A stretch of 64,000 nucleotides of DNA from Epiperipatus broadwayi (taxonomy: Eukaryota; Onychophora; Udeonychophora; Euonychophora; Peripatidae): contig JAQFVV010006208.1 of assembly GCA_028023455.1 (NCBI GenBank), positions 10,150,963 to 10,214,962 on the forward strand, read 5' to 3'. How positions within the stretch are numbered: the stretch's first letter is position 1; every line of letters begins with the position of its first letter. Of the stretch, positions 1 through 11,505 are shown in pieces. A program made the position numbers and the translations under genes. The notes under the pieces were generated by a model. It searched no databases. It was not told the origin of the DNA and saw only the letters and a list, made by a program, of their open reading frames with translations.

Positions 1-255
1 TTACTGACATCATTAAGAACATTAAGAGATCAGAAATGAGCTGGACATATTGTTAGAAGAGATGATAATAGATGGACATTTAAAATCTTAAACTGGATTC
101 CATGAGATTTAAAAGACCTGGAAAAAGACCACAATGAGATCGATAGATGAAATAAGGAAGAGAAAAGAGGTTAGAGATCAGAAAAGATTAGACAAATTTT
201 GAAAGACCTTCAGCAATGGATCGATAATGGTTGAAACTGATGATGAAATATTTAA
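1..255 (+). pseudogene. RTE-type LINE, 3' end fragment
   Basis: Decayed 3' end of a non-LTR retrotransposon ORF, running off the left edge. It keeps the stretch that encodes the W-x-GHI-x-RRDDNRW motif and the following ILNWIP-DLKRPGKRP region, with stops and indels, and ends in a TGATGATG-like tail. The same segment is better preserved at 5690-6165, which identifies it. The family is the RTE-like endonuclease-reverse transcriptase group, recognised by the conserved C-terminal RLKW-W-GHI-RR segment. Non-functional. Confidence 0.75.
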
Positions 256-299
256 GAGTATTAATTATGTTAAATTGTCTATCTATAGATACTTATAAT

Positions 300-1600
300 G
301 TCTTAAGTGGCAATCTTTGATTTTAAAAAATCAACTAATCTCTACAATATGTTACGGCCATGACCAATATCATCTGTAGCCTGGGAATTAATTAATGTCA
401 CATCAATCATATCAATGCAATTTTTATTTAAACAATCTTCATAATGTTTAATTTGACAAAGTTTGAACATACATTTTAATGGTAATTTAACTAAAGCCTC
501 TTTTATCTTGGTTAAATGTTAGTAGTCAAAGCAGAGTTCGTAAACTCATTTAAAGAAATGTTTGCTTTTAAATAACAATTATATATATAAATAACCAATT
601 AAAGCATGATTAAAGTATTTACATATGCTTTCTATATGCTCAATAAATTAATTACTATTCAATAGTTTATAGAATTTCCAACATTAAGAAATAACATTAA
701 CTCGCTGTAAATTGCAAGATTTCATGTAAGTTAATTTGTAAAAGAAATAGTGGACTTAAACAATGGAGAAAAAAACTACTTCACACTTTCAAATCAAGAT
801 GTTTCAGATTCACCTATATAAGTGGAAATTTAGGTTAAAGATAAGATGGCCACTCTTATCTTTATAAAAGTCACTATCTTGTGTCGTGGTTTAGAAGGTT
901 CTTCTGTTGGTAAAATATGATTGATTATTACAAATACAGATTAAAGTATTTACATATGCTTTCTATGCACTCAAATTAATTACTGCTCTTCAATAAACAT
1001 ATTATAATTGAATGTATGTTAATTTATATCATCTACAAAAATTTATGATTTTTAAATGTCAATATTTCATGAAAAATTGACTAATCTTCGTTAGACCTAT
1101 GTTTCTGTTATGACTGATGTCATCAGCAGCCTTCAAACCATAATAATGCATTTTTTTAAAAAGCATTTTCACAAGGTTCAATCTGATATTAAATTTTGAA
1201 TATAATAAAACATAAAGTCTCCTCTGTATCAGCTTAATCTCAATACTTAAGATAGAACTCTTAACCAAATTCACTTTATAAATAATATTGCTTTTAAATA
1301 ACATTTAAATATTAAATAATTAATTAAATACCCCATGAATATGTGAACATATTGAATGATAACTTTCAACATCTTCAGAAATTTATATTCCTTTAATCAA
1401 CATCAGCAACAACATAAAAACTAATTGATCCCCTCCTTCTAATGACTAGAACAATGCAATTTCTATTAAACATCTTCACAATGTTCAATTTGATATTAAT
1501 ATTTGATTATAATTTTAGCAATAATTTAATTAAAGACCTCTTTGTGTTGGCTTAATGTATAATACTTATATAAAGTGTTGTTCTAGCTATAAAAACCAGT
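300..1600. repeat. Three diverged copies of a local repeat (family H)
   Basis: Three related blocks of about 210-260 bp lie at roughly 300-560, 1060-1300 and 1380-1600. They share CAATGCAATTT-TATTAAAC, a TTCA-AATGTTCAATTTGATATT-like block, AAAG-CCTCT and TTGGCTTAAT in the same order. A further shared block, ATTAAAGTATTTACATATGC, sits near 609 and 940. No coding potential is seen; the minus-strand reading frame through the second copy is fortuitous. Confidence 0.5.
690..895 (+). repeat. Dispersed repeat family D, fragment
   Basis: Contains AGAAATAGTGGACTTAA, TTCACACTTTC, a CTATATAAG block and AAGATAAGA-GGCCACTCTTATC. The same ordered blocks are found in reverse at 41890-42130 and partly at 10380-10780 and 32452-32815. 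No ORF and no terminal repeats could be defined, so the class (solo LTR, MITE or SINE) is open. Confidence 0.5.
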
Positions 1601-1770
1601 ACAAATATTATTTACTTTACAAATATGTTAATTATAGTTATCTTATAAAAAGTACATTATCTCAAGTTAGCTATTGAAGATGATAACTTTTTTGTAAGCT
1701 GTGATGTAATAAACAGATTTGTAATGTAAAGCATATTAAAATTATTATAAATATCATATCAATTTCAATA

Positions 1771-1852
1771 TGTTTGTGATCAGGTAGGTCAGCAATATGA
1801 GAGGGCATGGAGAGTTGAGGGTCGTGTGAAAGTCTGAGTTCGAATCATGATA
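1771..1852 (+). repeat. Penelope-like element tail fragment (family P)
   Basis: Matches the region downstream of the ribozyme in the PLE ends, best seen at 46260-46345: GATCA-GT-GGTCAGCAATAT, then GGCATGGAGAGTTGAGGGTC, then AAAGTCTGAGTTCGAATC. The hammerhead portion is absent, so this is a truncated end only. Confidence 0.7.
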
Positions 1853-1941
1853 CATTCATAATGTAGTCGTTTTTTTAAAACTTAATGTAAATCATACGAA
1901 TTTATAATCAGAAAGTTTAATAACATATGTATGTTTATTTT

Positions 1942-1942
1942 A

Positions 1943-1984
<42 letters not shown>
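1942..1984. repeat. (AC)n-(AT)n microsatellite
   Basis: An uninterrupted AC run passes directly into an AT run. Similar compound tracts recur at 55703-55722 and 55914-55965. Confidence 0.95.
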
Positions 1985-2317
1985 TTGTAACATAATTAAA
2001 GAGTTCAAAAGATATTACCATACCTGAGTTGTCTACAATATATAAGAAATAATCATAAATTCAAAAATTAAATGATGATCAAAAGATATAATATCTGAGT
2101 AAAGGTTCAAAATATAACACTATCAAGAATTATGGGGAAATTGTTAATAACCAGTATTATAGCAATTGTAACAATGTATTATAACTCAGGTATATGGAAA
2201 TCACGTGAAGTGAGTACACTAGTAATTCAATAAAATATAACTCAGGTATACAGGCAGTAGGTTTTATCCACTTTCATTCCTTGGTTTGATGTTAAGTGCA
2301 TGTTTAAACAAATACTA

Positions 2318-2420
2318 AGTGAATATGGTCTAGCAGGGCGCCACTAGATTATCTGAATCTAGACATGGTTATATCCAATAACCTTTCACATGTACCGGGT
2401 TTGAATCCCTTCTTGGTACT
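2318..2420 (+). repeat. tRNA-like sequence, possible SINE head
   Basis: A perfect A-box (TGGTCTAGCAG, 2326-2336) is followed by a CTAGAT/ATCTAG hairpin with a 7-base loop, two nested hairpins resembling a long variable arm, and a perfect B-box (GGTTTGAATCC, 2398-2408). No acceptor stem closes and position 33 is not T. It is therefore more likely a tRNA-derived repeat or pseudogene than a working tRNA. Confidence 0.45.
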
Positions 2421-2424
2421 TTAT

Positions 2425-5400
2425 TTATAATAAAATGGAAGATTTTGCTTTTTGAGCCATATCACTATAAGCACTAATATTTAGGTAAAAGTAAAACATC
2501 TTTAAACCAAAGTGGAGTATATTAGACATAAATCATTTCTCAGATCTTAACATAACAAATGTGTTTTAATATTTTTATAAGTTCACTAGCTCAGATTATA
2601 TATAACTAATTTAGGATGGCAATTCACTCATCCTTGCATGAAATAGATGATGGGATGTGGTTATAATAATACTAAGAGATCACTAAATATTATAAAATCA
2701 ATATTTATTTATGGCCTTTAAACAGTTAAACAGCTCATTAATTAAAACGTTGATGATGATGATGATGATGATAATAATAACGATAATGACAAGGGTTTCA
2801 ACTACAGCTCTAGGACTAAGCCTAAACATAAAACTAAATTTTATAAAGAAATTCATAATTATTGCTTAATTTTAGCATATTTACTTATATCTTAAATAAC
2901 TAATATTCAACCATTGATGATGATGAATAATCACACTTAACAAAGACTACAATTAATGAAATATATACGCCTCATTTAATAAAACAAACTAATATTTATT
3001 ACTACAGTTCTAACATATACATAAAAATTTCTAGATAATATGAAAATTGACATGAATAATAATAATAATAATTGATTATATAACAATCCTCAGATTAATT
3101 TTAAGTTCTTCCCCCTTTCCCTTCAAATGTATTTTGTATTAAGTTGGACGTCACATTGACCATGAAAAGTATTTCAAGACAAAAAATATTATCTGCTCAT
3201 TAACACACATACTTAAAAAATCCAACATGTAAATAGAATAAAAAAAAATGTTAGTAAAATTGAAAGAGCAAGTTTTTAGAAAAGAGTTTTAAATTATTTT
3301 CTCCCCCTCCCTTCCAAGCGCTGAAATCTATACTTAACTTGAAACAAAATAATCTAATATTCTAATACTACTCATTATTTCACATTCACTCCCAATTATA
3401 CACATATAAAAATATTATTATGTATGTGCGTGTTTTATCCCATAATAACAAAATATTATTCAAAACCAAACTAATAATAATATATTAGTTAAAACTAAAA
3501 TCATAATACCATAAAAAAAATTGTTTTACACATTAATATTGTAAAATTAATAAACAAATAATTTTCATACATTCAAGATCATTTATGAAGCTCAAAGTTA
3601 TTATTAGTAAGACATTCTTGTTTTAATCGATCTGAATAGTCTTTAAAAGTTCTTTAAATAAAATATATCACTTTATTGCTAAAATGTTTATTAAGACTGA
3701 TATCATAAAGAAAATAGATATAAAGAGTCATATTACCGATCTTTTGTTTGTGGCGAATTTTCAAGGGTTCAAACTTGTCTATATTTCTGCAGCTACTATG
3801 TGGGAACAATCTCTTTCTTGAGGTGTATAACTATTTAATGATGATGACTCTATTGAGGTTATTTGCTTTAGTGGACAATTTGGAAATCATTATATTAAAT
3901 TTTCTTCTCTTCCTGTCAAGCATGTGGATGAAATACAGCAGTTGTTTTCCCATTTGTAAATTTTCTTGAGTTTAAAATCAGTTGTTGTAACAATTAATTG
4001 GACTTGATGATTAATATTTATCAGTAGATTAATTCATCTTCTTTGAATGCAGGTGAATGCTTTCTTCCTTCTATTAAAAACATCTTATTTATCTGGTCAG
4101 TTGAAAGGTGTAGAATATTATTTTAGACACATCTTTTCTTTCCTATGTGATGTGCAGCTTCCCCAGATGGTCCGGAACCGATGGGACACACATATAATTT
4201 TTCTAGCAAGCCATTTTTTTATATTTTCAGCATTCAATTGGATAGTTTAATAATCTAAATCAATCACAATAATCTTCATAATAATTCAAGACAGCTTTTT
4301 ATATCCAATTTTTAGCTAACTTAACCAATCAGAGATAGCATCACTTGCTATTTTTGGACAAATTTGTTTTAATTAGATCTCTAATTTATTTTCAACTATA
4401 TTATTTTTCAACTGAAAAGTTTAATCCTTTTTCCAGACACTTTTGTTTAAAAAAAAAATAGACTCAATTCTTATTTCCTTTCTTTTGTTTTTTTTTTCTT
4501 TTTAACATCCAGGTAACACTTCAAATCTTTGAGCTTCCTTCTTTAGATCTTGAGATAAGACAAATTCAATTTTTAGAGTTCTCACCCATTATAAGCTTCC
4601 AAAGTGAAAAACAATTATTTACAAAAAAAAATTGCTACAAAGATTGATATCTGATTAAACAGATTTCCTCTTTTAACAAACAATTGTACAAAAATAATTT
4701 AACAGATTTAATACTTCCTTTTCTTTCAATATTTAGGAAATGTAAAATTTTGTATGTAATGTACACACATCCTTCATTCTTTCAAATCATTCATAAACTA
4801 ACCTTAAATACTATAATTGCTAGCTTAGTAATTATAACCCAATTATTTAATTAAATCTGTAACTTTTAAATCCCAATTATAATTAAAGAAAAGCAAAATA
4901 AAAGCATAGAATAAAATATTAGAATTGATCAAGCATAGGTTAGTTTTAAAGAAAGTTAAAATGTTTAATATTTGAAATATAAAACAATTAAATAATTTAC
5001 ACATACATTGCCTATATGTATGCATTATAACTTTGCTTTTTAAAGAAAAATTAAATATTAAATAGTTTAAATGTGTGTATTACCTTTCTATCAACACACA
5101 AACAAATAAAGCATATAATTGTTGACCCATTCTCTGTCTAAAGTGTTTAAGATTTTGATCTGGTAGGGTTTGAACTTGGATGCCCTACAGCTTCTTTTAT
5201 GGTTATATAAAATTGTGATGATGATTTTGTTTTACCTTTTCTACATGCACATTACTATAAATTTGTCTAGTGACCAAATTGTAATGGCACAATATATATA
5301 TTGACCATCTTCAATAGTATCTGGAATCCAGCATCAGAAATCTGCTTTGACCATGGAATTTTTATGTAACTGATATTGGGCCCTGAAACACCTAACATAT

Positions 5401-5685
5401 ACTGAGTGATATACATAATGAATTGAGTTATTGTTAGATAAACGTTTTGATGACTACATTTGTATGACTTAAATTAGAAGATAAATTTATGTCAAACTTG
5501 TCCAATAGTTTGAATAACTATTTATTCACTTGATATTTATGTTTTTGTGCGTTTTCGAATGTTAAATATATGTTAAACAAAGTGCTGAATGTGTTTTCAA
5601 GTTAGTTTGTAACTACATTAACTCAGTAGTGACATCTATGTAATTGTTGTTACTGTTATAATTGTTGGTACTGCAGGAATTGTTG
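2425..5685. other. AT-rich DNA without recognisable gene
   Basis: No protein-like reading frame was recognised on either strand. It contains a short (GAT)n run near 2751-2770, scattered poly-A and poly-T tracts, and many near-repeats of AAATATTA type. Short open frames at 3748-3969 and 4047-4250 have no family features and skewed hydrophobic composition expected of AT-rich DNA. Confidence 0.6.
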
Positions 5686-5689
5686 TAAG

Positions 5690-6165
5690 AGTTATCAGAT
5701 GAAAGTAGGACTAAAGGGAAGTTTTAAATAAATGTGTTTTACCAGTTCTTACTTATGGATCTGAGACTTGGACACTTAATAGAAGAGCAATACAGAGACT
5801 TCAGACCACTCAAAGAAGTATGGAAAGATGCATGCTGGTAGTAACAAGAAGAGATTGAAAACGCAATATATGGGTAAGAGAACAAACACGTGTAACTGAC
5901 CTCATTGAAAAAATTAAAAGACTGAAGTGGAGTTGGGCTGGACATATTGCTAAAAGAGATGATAATAGATGGACTATTGAAATTTTAAACTGGATTCCAA
6001 GAGATTGTAAAAGACCCAGAAAGAGACCACATGTGAGATGGATGGATGAAATGAGAAAGTGTGCAGGGGTGATTTGGAGAAGAGAAGCTAAAGATCGGAG
6101 AAGATGGATTGAACTTGGAGAGACCTTCATCCTGCAGTGGATTGATAATGGTTGATAATGATGAT
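5690..6165 (+). pseudogene. RTE-type LINE, C-terminal ORF fragment and 3' tail
   Basis: Reads in one frame through LPVLTYGSETWTLN, then AIQRLQTTQRSMERCML, then (after a stop) RVTDLIEKIKRLKWSWAGHI, KRDDNRWTIEILNWIPRDC and a final ILQWIDNG followed by a stop. It ends in a TGATAATGATGAT tail. These are the post-RT C-terminal motifs of RTE-like endonuclease-reverse transcriptases in insects and other animals. The copy is 5' truncated and has at least one in-frame stop. Frames on the opposite strand here are shadows of this ORF. Confidence 0.85.
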
Positions 6166-6431
6166 TTATATATGATTATATTAATGAAACCTAATCTTAC
6201 TATAGTTTGGCATGACAGCTCAAAACACAATAAATTAATTTCAAGCATAAAAATTCAAAAATCAATAGATCAGGTCAAGCCTAATATTTTTTTCCTCTAG
6301 CATCAAATGAACTAGCTTTCAGTTACTCGATAGAAATCTGTTAATGTTTTAATTAAATTAACCATGAGTTAATTTTCTTGAACAGTCAGTTATTTCAGTA
6401 AGTCAAAAATATAATCAATGTGTATATATTT

Positions 6432-6527
6432 AAATTAAGCGGAAGCAATCAATTAATTACTACTATTAATAATGTATAAGTGCTATATATTAATAGCTCA
6501 CAGATATGAATTACTTCCGCTTAATTT
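6432..6527. repeat. Short palindromic MITE-like element
   Basis: AAATTAAGCGGAAG at 6432-6445 is exactly inverted at 6514-6527. The 68 bp between them are AT-rich with no ORF. No clear target duplication was seen. Confidence 0.5.
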
Positions 6528-7179
6528 GCATATATATACAGTATATCGCGCTATGCGTATTTATTATTTATGTGTATTTAAATTAATTACTTCTTAGCAA
6601 AGTTTAAACACACTATCCTATAAATTCATTAGTAATAAATTCTTATCAACTTTGATATGACACTAAAATAACTAGCAAATCAATTCCTCCAATTTTCATG
6701 GCTGATTGTTTCAATGGGATGTCAGCGTTGGCAAGAACTTGTTATATGTGAATTTATTGGACTAGTTTATTTAAATTTTCTTAAATAGTACTTAATTTAA
6801 CTATTTTATAACCAGTTTAGCATTACGCATACAAGTGGAAAATTTTATAGTAAAAGATGTAAAGATAAATGCCATTTTCATCTGTGTATATGTTGGCTTA
6901 TTGTTAATACAAAGACAACCTTCAATCTGAAATCCCTTATTCCAGGATATTTTTGATTTTTTAATTTTTCAGATTCTAACAATAAATCTCTTTACTCCTC
7001 ATTTATAAACCAAAACTTTTGTGAAAATTTAAATACAGTAAATCTTAATTTTACTATCTATAGTTTATAAAGTATATAAGCACAGACTTTCACATGACCC
7101 ACCACTCTCCACTCTATCTCATAACACTGATACACTTGAACACATATATGTTGAAAAGATAAAAAAATCACTATCCGTA

Positions 7180-7213
7180 TTTCATGCTAAACCAGGACTC
7201 ATCAGTTGGTCCA
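7180..7213 (-). ncRNA. Degenerate hammerhead ribozyme in PLE left pseudo-LTR
   Basis: On the minus strand CTGATGA (7205-7199) is followed by a stem II with one C-C mismatch, loop GGTTT, then GAAA. The 3' strand of stem I has lost the TTGG that should pair with CCAA, so the fold is broken. Homologous to the better copies at 46202-46245 and 54633-54674. Confidence 0.6.
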
Positions 7214-7564
7214 GATTATCATCTCCACACATATATGCAATAAGTGCTCAGATATATATTAAGGTAGCCAATCTTCATACTTTAATGGACAGGCTTCAAT
7301 CCACTCCCCACTCCAACTCTTCAACCATCCATCCAATTAAAAATCTGATGATGGAATTCTCAAAGGCTACCCTGAGGCTGAGATTCTTGTCACATCCATA
7401 TTGACCTAAAGTCAATCTGACCTTACATGTACAGGAAATAATCTATTTAATACATATACAAGGGATTTTCAATTCGATGGATGGTTGAAGAGTTGAGTGT
7501 GGGGTGGATTGAAGCCTGTTCATTAAATTATGAAGATTGGCTATCTTAATATATATATATATCT

Positions 7565-8821
7565 GTGCACTTATTGCATATATATAATTGGGTATTTGGA
7601 AGTTTAGATATTGAAAATATGTATCAGTCTGTTAATAGGTTAAGCAGTATTGATGTTCTTTTGTCTGTATTGATTAAGAAAAGTTCTTTATCAAAAAATA
7701 AAATTAAGGTAATTAAAGATTTGCTTTTGTTATTGGAAGATTCTATGTATTTTACTTATAGAGGTAATTTTTATAAGATTAAGGAAGGGTGGATAATAGG
7801 TTATATTATTTCTCCTTTAGTATGTTCAGTTTATATTAGTTTTATGGAAGAGGAAATTATTATTAAAAAGAATTGTTTATATGTAAAATTATTTGTCAGA
7901 TATGTTGATGATTGTTTATTTGTAGTTGAGAATGATAAATTAAAGGAATTTGTAAATGAGTTTAATTGTTTTGATCCTTCTATAAAATTTGTGTTAGAAG
8001 GAGGGGGGTTAGATTTTGGTAAGTTAAAATTTTTAGATCTTTTGGTGATTAGAAATATAGAAACTAATTGTTTATTGTGCAGTCATTTAGTTAAAAGTAA
8101 AGAATTAAGATCTATAATTAAACCTGATAGCTATCAGTCTGTATCTCATAAAGTAGCTGCTTTAAGGAATTATTGTCATAGGAATATTAAATTAAATAAT
8201 TCTAGTGGGGTAGCTTTGTTTCAGAAATATCAATTTTATAAAGATTATTTGAGTGTTGGATACTCTGATAAATTTGTTAAAAGTATTTTATTTAATAGTA
8301 ATATTTGTAAGGATGTAAAGGTTAAAGAAAAATATGATTTTATTTTTTTGCCATTTAAATTGTCTTCTTATAAAATTGTGTGTAGAAATAGTAAATTGTT
8401 TGGAAATAAGAAAATTGCTTGGAAAAGTGGTGTTACATTGAATAATTTATTAAATAATACAAAAGAAGTTTTTGATAGAAAGACTATTCCTGGTGTGGTG
8501 TATTTTATTCCTTGTTTATTTTGTAAGAAGGTTTACATAGGTCAGAGTAGTTTGAGTTTAAATGAAAGAATAAAGGTTCATAAAAGTAGAGTTAAAAATA
8601 GATATCTTAGTTCTGCTTTGTATGTCCATGAAAAAGATACAGGCCACACTATTGATTTTGATGAAGCTAAGGTTGTCTTCTTTGAGAGAAATGAAATCAA
8701 AAGAAGAATTATAGAGTCTTTATTATTGAAAATTTATTATTCTGAAGCAATTAACTTATTTAAGAGTTCTTTTAATATTAAGGGTGGATGGGAAGTGAAT
8801 GGATTTGTGGGTAGTTTTTAA
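7565..8821 (+). CDS. Penelope-like reverse transcriptase with GIY-YIG endonuclease (5'-truncated)
   Basis: 418 codons, no internal stop. Residues about 12-260 are the RT: motif A GSLDIENMYQSV, a motif-B-like segment GYIISPLVCSVYISFMEEE, the catalytic RYVDDCLFVV, and the FLDLLV strand. Residues about 320-405 form the GIY-YIG endonuclease: GVVYFIPCLFCKKVYIGQ, LNERIKVHKSRV, then H and E residues typical of the PLE domain. In PLEs the RT copies the RNA and the endonuclease nicks the target. The first Met lies just after an AT run inside the pseudo-LTR, so this start is an artefact of truncation: finger and N-terminal regions are absent. Motif B lacks the usual MGSPLSP form. The open frame suggests fairly recent activity of the family, but this copy cannot be complete. 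Assignment is secure; function of this copy is doubtful. Confidence 0.9.
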   Translation: MHLLHIYNWVFGSLDIENMYQSVNRLSSIDVLLSVLIKKSSLSKNKIKVIKDLLLLLEDSMYFTYRGNFYKIKEGWIIGYIISPLVCSVYISFMEEEIIIKKNCLYVKLFVRYVDDCLFVVENDKLKEFVNEFNCFDPSIKFVLEGGGLDFGKLKFLDLLVIRNIETNCLLCSHLVKSKELRSIIKPDSYQSVSHKVAALRNYCHRNIKLNNSSGVALFQKYQFYKDYLSVGYSDKFVKSILFNSNICKDVKVKEKYDFIFLPFKLSSYKIVCRNSKLFGNKKIAWKSGVTLNNLLNNTKEVFDRKTIPGVVYFIPCLFCKKVYIGQSSLSLNERIKVHKSRVKNRYLSSALYVHEKDTGHTIDFDEAKVVFFERNEIKRRIIESLLLKIYYSEAINLFKSSFNIKGGWEVNGFVGSF

Positions 8822-9074
8822 TAGTATATATAATGTGTGGTTTTTTTGTAGTTCTTTACATTTGAGAAGTCTGCTTGTAGCAGTGAAACCTTAGGTTGTG
8901 TTTTAATATTTTTATGCTGGTCTGGTTTAATTTTAGATTTGGGGTAGTTTTGATTTTATATTGACTAGTTTAGCTTTATGCTTGTAATGTTTATATATAT
9001 ATATATATTATATATATATATAAAAAAAAAAAAAAATATATATATATAAAAAAAAAAAGGAGATAATAATCTGG

Positions 9075-9118
9075 ACTAACTGATGATTGCTGGTTTAGCA
9101 TGAAATACATTTATTGGT
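9075..9118 (+). ncRNA. Hammerhead ribozyme motif in PLE right pseudo-LTR
   Basis: CTGATGA at 9080-9086, stem II TGCT/AGCA with loop GGTTT and one U-U closing mismatch, GAAA at 9102-9105. Stem I is ACTAA (9075-9079) with TTGGT (9114-9118). Stem III is minimal (A-U only), as known for PLE hammerheads, giving predicted cleavage after A9113. The core residues are intact, but the weak stems II and III make self-cleavage of a monomer uncertain. Confidence 0.75.
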
Positions 9119-9239
9119 GATTTTTTATCTTTTTGACATATATGTGTTCAAGTGTACAGTGTTATGAGATAGACTGGAGAGTGGTGGGTCATGTGAAATC
9201 CTGTGCTCATATAATCCATATATTACATATATTGATACA

Positions 9240-10378
9240 GGTATATAATAAGCCTGTATTTCAGTTATTATCTATAGTTTTTACATAGTAAAATATAGTT
9301 TGTAAACAAATAATTCAGAACAATGTTTGTAATTTTATCTCAGTAATGAAAGTTTTTTAATTTTAATTTGTTTCTTTAAAAAAAAAAAAATTAAAGATTT
9401 TATAAGAAAGGATTGATTAAGTAATGAAAGTTTTTGCATTAATGATAGTCCACTTGTACCACATTAATAGAATGCTACCAACATGCAAATATACATAAAA
9501 ATAAGTCTGAAATATATATTTTCATATTTTTTATTTATTAATATTTTGAGTTACGAATTTGGTGGTTCTATCTGGTATGTAAAATTCAAATGTTGTGCAT
9601 AATGTCTGTACAATCAGTAATCAGTATATATATATATGTATATTGTAATTAGTTTCAGATGGTACTTTATAAAAGAAAAAATAATAATATAATAAAAAAA
9701 ATGAAAGTAAACAAAATATGTGTTATATTATTTAGTCAGGTTTCCTGTAGATAGTTAATTCATGTAATTTTGTGCACTTGTGAATTTTCCCATAAACCAA
9801 GATGGCAGCCTATATTTTTGATGAATATACAGTTTCAGGGCTCCCAATAAATGTTTACAAAAAAAATGCCTGCTAGGAAACATGTATTTAATATTTACAT
9901 TTTATTTTTCAATACTGTTATTTCTTTTTATTTTTTAAATCATTGTAGAAAAAATAATTACAATATTTGCAGTTTATTATTATTTTTTTTTTTTGGATTA
10001 ACTTATTAACAAAAAATTGGGGGAAAATATAAATACAATATTTACACTTTACTCATATCTGTGATGTGTAATCATATTATAAGCTTTAATGCACACTTAT
10101 TGGGAGGGAAATCATATCATGACCATTAATACACACTTATTGGAAGGGCATGATCCCATACCTTTGGAAATAGTTCACTGGATCATGTTTTGTGACAGGA
10201 AGGTCACAAATTTTTATCATTATGACAATTTACCAAAAAAATTGAAATAAAGCTTCTTTATGAAATTTATCAGAATTTATTCCTTTTTAAAAAAAATTAA
10301 CAATCACTTTATTGATATTGTTTTAATTTAACAACTAACATAGCTTTATAATTATAAATTTATTTAAATGCACATTGA
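9240..10378. other. AT-rich DNA without recognisable gene
   Basis: Contains homopolymer A and T runs and a near-duplicate pair around 10071-10145 (a CATATTATAAGCTTTAATGC-like block beside CATATCATGACCATTAATAC, both followed by ACACTTATTGG). No coding signal, terminal repeat or RNA gene was recognised. Confidence 0.55.
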
Positions 10379-10782
10379 TTACGTAAGTAATATTAACTAA
10401 GGCTATAAACCTCAAGAGTGTGTATGTGAAAATGCGAAGGTAGGGACTTCTACAGGTCTTAACCACAAGCTTAAACTTTGGAAGACAAGAGGGGAACCTC
10501 TTTACTTCAACCTACTTTCTATATAAATAGGTGAAGCTAAAGTGGTTAGATCTGAGAGTGTGAAGCTGTTCAATACTTCACTGATTAAGTCCACAATTTC
10601 TATTACACATTAGCCTTAATAAATATTACTTACATAATCAATGTGCATTTTAATAAATTTATAATTACAACTTTAAATTACCGTAATAGATTTCTAACTA
10701 TAAGATCTTTCCATTGACTTGTTGTAAATCAAAAGATTTCGTGAATAGGAATTTTAATCAGTGAAGTATTGACTAGCTTCAT
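10378..10782 (-). repeat. Dispersed repeat family D, long copy
   Basis: In reverse orientation this matches 32452-32815 over most of its length. Shared blocks include ATTACTTACATAATCAATG, ATAAGATCTTTCCATTGA, TAACCACAAGCTT, and a CTCAGATCTAACC block beside a TATATA-AAAGTAGGTTGAAG block. No reading frame. An RTE tail begins immediately afterwards. It might be a solo LTR, but no TG..CA ends or duplications were established. Confidence 0.6.
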
Positions 10783-10845
10783 GGATTGAACTTGGAGAGA
10801 TCTTCATCCTGCAGTGGATTGATAATGGCTGATGATGATGATGAT
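10783..10845 (+). pseudogene. RTE-type LINE, extreme 3' end
   Basis: Only the last coding residues remain (GATTGAACTTGGAGAGA, then CCTGCAGTGGATTGATAATG), followed by a stop and a (GAT)n tail. Identical in layout to the end of the copy at 5690-6165. Confidence 0.8.
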
Positions 10846-11156
10846 ATTCATCTTGTATAATTTATAAGAGATTTTATAATTATTAACAGTTTGATATAAT
10901 TATATAAAATTTCTGCTCAGGTTCATAAATGAAATGTTTAACAAATCAATGTAAATTACTGTATATATGTTAAGTAAACACTCAGAATGTTAGTAATTGG
11001 TATGCATGGTAAAAATAATGTACATTATTGTTTTGCAAATATTTAATAATTACTTTATATGTGTATATATTTTTAGTATTAGAACCATGGATTTATTTCT
11101 AGCTTATGTAAATATTTTTTAATATATTTATTTATAATTCAACAATAAATTATTTC

Positions 11157-11371
11157 ACAGTGACAAAACTCTTCGTAAAGTAGCGCCACTCAACGCAAGC
11201 CAGAGCAATCAATGGATGCTAGGGGGTTTGCGCATAAAATCCCTATCTAATGCCTACTCATCCAATATCACCAGACTAGTTTCTAGATTGTGTCTTTCAA
11301 CAGAGTTTTGCCTCTATGATATCAGATTGTGGAAGCTTGGAGAATGGTGATCATGTGATGTTTAATGGTTT
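11157..11371 (+). mobile_element. Family A retrozyme-like element, with 13-bp target duplication
   Basis: A diverged family A copy: AAAACTCT-CGTA-AGTAG, GCC-GAGCAATCAATGGATGC, AAAATCCCTATCTA, CCAGACTAGTTTCT, ending GTGATCATGTGATGTTTAAT. It is bracketed by AATAAATTATTTC at 11144-11156 and 11372-11384, a perfect 13-bp duplication. The hammerhead region survives only in part on the minus strand (AGTTTCTAGATTGTGTC). Confidence 0.75.
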
Positions 11372-11505
11372 AATAAATTATTTCCTTTTTTTTTTTTTGA
11401 GCTAATGAAATAAATGACTGTTAATGAACATATACACAGAAAAGGTATATTTTTAAATATTCCGTTTTATTATTGCCTAGCATACTTTTAATATATCATA
11501 TATAT

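Larger units (their letters stand above)
7079..9207 (+). mobile_element. Penelope-like retroelement with inverted pseudo-LTRs
   Basis: An RT/GIY-YIG ORF (7565-8821) is bracketed by inverted copies of one sequence. The left copy (about 7079-7330, minus) begins AGCACAG and the right copy (about 9060-9207, plus) ends CTGTGCT. Both carry the hammerhead block and the TCTATCTCATAACACTG-like block. A second, plus-oriented partial copy (7460-7560) directly precedes the ORF. This head-to-head arrangement is known for 5'-truncated Penelope-like elements. The N-terminal part of the RT is missing. No convincing target duplication was found. Confidence 0.85.

Noticed and set aside
1090-1136. Hammerhead-like string on the minus strand (CTGATGA, GAAAC, GGTC)
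   Set aside because: The bases between the boxes do not form stem II and stem I has no more than two pairs; other copies of the same repeat lack the boxes.
5739-6248. Three minus-strand frames
   Set aside because: Shadows of the plus-strand RTE fragment, whose motifs are in the other orientation.
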